Assembly (NCBI GenBank): GCA_017620115.1 | Contig: JAFZRB010000194.1 | Location: forward strand, 1-7,010 | Length of the DNA stretch: 7,010 nt | Direction of reading: 5' to 3' | From: Clostridia bacterium | GTDB taxonomy: Bacteria > Bacillota > Clostridia > Christensenellales > Aristaeellaceae | Shown here: positions 5,875 through 7,010 of the stretch, piece by piece | Numbering within the stretch: position 1 is the stretch's first letter | How the letters are laid out: each line of letters begins with the position of its first letter | Notes under the pieces: generated by a model | Told to the model about the DNA's origin: nothing | Database searches by the model: none | Seen by the model: the letters and a program-made list of their open reading frames with translations, nothing else | Made by a program: the position numbers and the translations under genes

Positions 5875-6420
5875 CTATTCCTTATAGCATATCGCTCCTT
5901 TTATTCTGTTCACGCTGGTCTCCCCAACAAGGTATTTCACGAGCGTAAAGGCAAAGGGAAAAGTGGCTCCAAGGCCCTGCCCGGTTATGATATTCCCGTC
6001 TGTCGTTACGCTTTCATGGGTGAGCAGCGCCCCGGCCATCTTATCCTCAAAATCCGGATGGCAGGTCGCTTTTTTCCCTTCCAGTATGTTCAGCGCCGCG
6101 AGAAGGCTCGGAGCGGCGCAGATCGCGGCAATGAGCCTGTTTTTTGCGAACAGGCGGCACTGCTCTTTCACGACCGCCGATTTCCACAGATTCTCAATGC
6201 CGAGCCGTCCGCCGGGAAGAACAATGAGATCCGTATCGCTGAAGTCCGCTTCTTCGGCCAGCGCGTCGGCTATGACCGCGATATGCCGCGATGAATCAAC
6301 TTCTTTCCGTCCCATCACGGAAGCCATGACCGTCTCTATGCCGGCCCTGCGGAGAATATCAACCACCAGCAGCGCTTCGCATTCTTCAAAACCGTCCGCC
6401 AGGAAAACGATTGCTTTCAT
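5875..6420 (-). CDS. DJ-1/PfpI (YajL-like) family protein
   Basis: The 181-residue protein matches the single-domain DJ-1/ThiJ/PfpI fold in length and motifs. It begins MKAIVFLADGFEECEALLVVD, with the conserved acidic residues Glu12 and Glu15 at the places of DJ-1 Glu15 and Glu18. The reactive cysteine, Cys101, is in the nucleophile elbow AAICAAPSLLAAL. The stretch IVLPGG (66-71) is the usual strand before it. The TGQGLGATFPFAFTLV segment is typical of the YajL/DJ-1 group. These cytoplasmic proteins are linked to oxidative stress and glyoxalase, chaperone or debated deglycase activities; which applies here is unknown. The ATG at 6420 has AGGAGG at 6432-6437 and a nearer AAGGA at 6427-6431. 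The open frame extends to 6495 without such a site and overlaps the previous gene's stop. It is followed by the aminopeptidase gene. Confidence 0.93.
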   Translation of the reverse strand: MKAIVFLADGFEECEALLVVDILRRAGIETVMASVMGRKEVDSSRHIAVIADALAEEADFSDTDLIVLPGGRLGIENLWKSAVVKEQCRLFAKNRLIAAICAAPSLLAALNILEGKKATCHPDFEDKMAGALLTHESVTTDGNIITGQGLGATFPFAFTLVKYLVGETSVNRIKGAICYKE

Positions 6421-6426
6421 GATACA

Positions 6427-6437
6427 TCCTTCCTCCT
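6427..6437 (-). promoter_or_regulatory. Ribosome binding site of the DJ-1 family gene
   Basis: AGGAGGAAGGA on the minus strand gives two overlapping options: AGGAGG 11 bases, or AAGGA 6 bases, before the ATG at 6420. It supports that start over the upstream extension to 6495. Confidence 0.7.
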
Positions 6438-6438
6438 C

Positions 6439-6466
6439 AAATCCCGGTATTTCTCGTCCAGGACGA
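6439..6466. repeat. Two adjacent short palindromes upstream of the DJ-1 family gene
   Basis: TCGTCC-A-GGACGA (6454-6466) is a perfect 13-base palindrome with one central base. Directly beside it, AAATCCCGGTATTT (6439-6452) is a near-perfect palindrome with one mismatched pair. Both lie in the 71-base gap just upstream of the ribosome binding site. They could be operator sites or leader hairpins; no convincing promoter hexamers are seen around them. Confidence 0.35.
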
Positions 6467-6491
6467 TTGCGCTTTGTTTCCCGCCGCCCGC

Positions 6492-7010
6492 TCATTCCCG
6501 GCGCAGCGTCCAGGCCTGCAGCCGCAGGCGATCGGAAAGGTAACGATCCTCAAAGGCGGGCGTATGGATCCAGTCGCCCGCGATGCGCAAACGCTGCAGC
6601 TGGGGCAGCGCCGCCAGGCTGTTCAGCTGCTCGCCAGGCCCGACGGCGATCGTCTCTCCGCCGTCCGCCAGCGCGTCCAGCGCAGCGCGCAGGAAGTCCG
6701 CCGGCCCCAGCCGCCGCCCGCCGACGTCGATCTCCGAAGGCAAAAACCCCTGAAGATCGATATGGGCCGCCGCCGCCCGCAGGTCGGCCGAGCGCAGCGC
6801 AACCGGTTCTCCGATGCCGCGCGGCGCTTCCAGAAAACCCTTCACACGCCCCGGTACAAACTCGCTCTCCCCGCGCAGCAGGCATACCGTCGCCTGGAAG
6901 ATATCCGCCAGGCAGAGGGAGGGCTCGTCGATGGGCGCAAAGCGCTCGCGCAGGCGATCCCGAAGGAACCTCATGTCTTCCCGGCGCAGCTTAACGCGCG
7001 GCTTCCGCGC
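6492..7010 (-). CDS. Unrecognised protein, 5' end outside the window
   Basis: The frame is open from the right edge to the TGA at 6492-6494, giving 172 visible codons. There is an ATG at 6974, but 12 codons upstream of it (ARKPRVKLRRED) remain open to the edge and no good ribosome binding site precedes that ATG. The gene therefore most likely begins outside the window. The protein is rich in Leu, Arg and Ala, with no membrane segment and no signal peptide in the visible part. Two features stand out. One is a regular leucine spacing in LNSLAALPQLQRLRIAGDW, about 40 residues before the end, which could be a single leucine-rich-repeat-like turn. The other is the acidic-aromatic tail HTPAFEDRYLSDRLRLQAW. 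I do not recognise the family. The DJ-1 gene follows after 71 bases, so they may share a transcript. Confidence 0.7.
   Translation of the reverse strand, partial: ARKPRVKLRREDMRFLRDRLRERFAPIDEPSLCLADIFQATVCLLRGESEFVPGRVKGFLEAPRGIGEPVALRSADLRAAAAHIDLQGFLPSEIDVGGRRLGPADFLRAALDALADGGETIAVGPGEQLNSLAALPQLQRLRIAGDWIHTPAFEDRYLSDRLRLQAWTLRRE

Overview
The window is GC-rich DNA with strong AGGAGG-type ribosome binding sites, short intergenic gaps and almost all genes on one strand. Together with a carbohydrate ABC permease tail, an AraC remnant, an M42 aminopeptidase and a Gfo/Idh oxidoreductase of the 'CTVPMA' type, this suggests a high-GC member of the Bacillota, probably a gut or rumen Clostridia-like lineage. 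That placement is inference; no taxonomic marker gene is present.

Layout: bases 1-109 (+) are the last residues of a MalG-type sugar ABC permease, followed by a clear intrinsic terminator (125-157). Bases 172-302 (+) hold the decayed 3' end of an AraC-family regulator, broken by at least one frameshift. Bases 303-447 contain no gene I can name. From 448 to the right edge every gene is on the minus strand. In transcription order these are: an unrecognised protein cut by the window edge (6492-7010), a DJ-1/PfpI protein (5875-6420), an M42 metallo-aminopeptidase (4771-5820), a GNAT acetyltransferase (4071-4610), a 12-helix MFS transporter (2844-4010), an SGNH/GDSL esterase (1665-2765) and a Gfo/Idh/MocA oxidoreductase (448-1581). 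Six of the starts are placed by a good ribosome binding site immediately upstream. In five of those cases the longest open frame begins further upstream at a start without such support.

How the genes may work together: the last three, MFS, SGNH and Gfo/Idh, with gaps of 78 and 83 bases, look like a small carbohydrate cassette that would import a sugar or glycoside, remove an ester group, and oxidise or epimerise the product. The GNAT gene sits 60 bases upstream of the transporter and may be its leader gene. The DJ-1 and M42 genes (gap 54) look like a separate housekeeping pair for protein repair and peptide turnover. The 160-base gap before the GNAT gene is the most likely place for a new promoter. 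The catalytic genes belong to known families. I see no CRISPR array, tRNA, rRNA or intact mobile element, and no clear new defence or mobile system. The points most worth checking are the AraC remnant, the atypical 'EKP' motif of the oxidoreductase, several gene-proximal inverted repeats without U-tracts, and the unidentified protein at the right edge.
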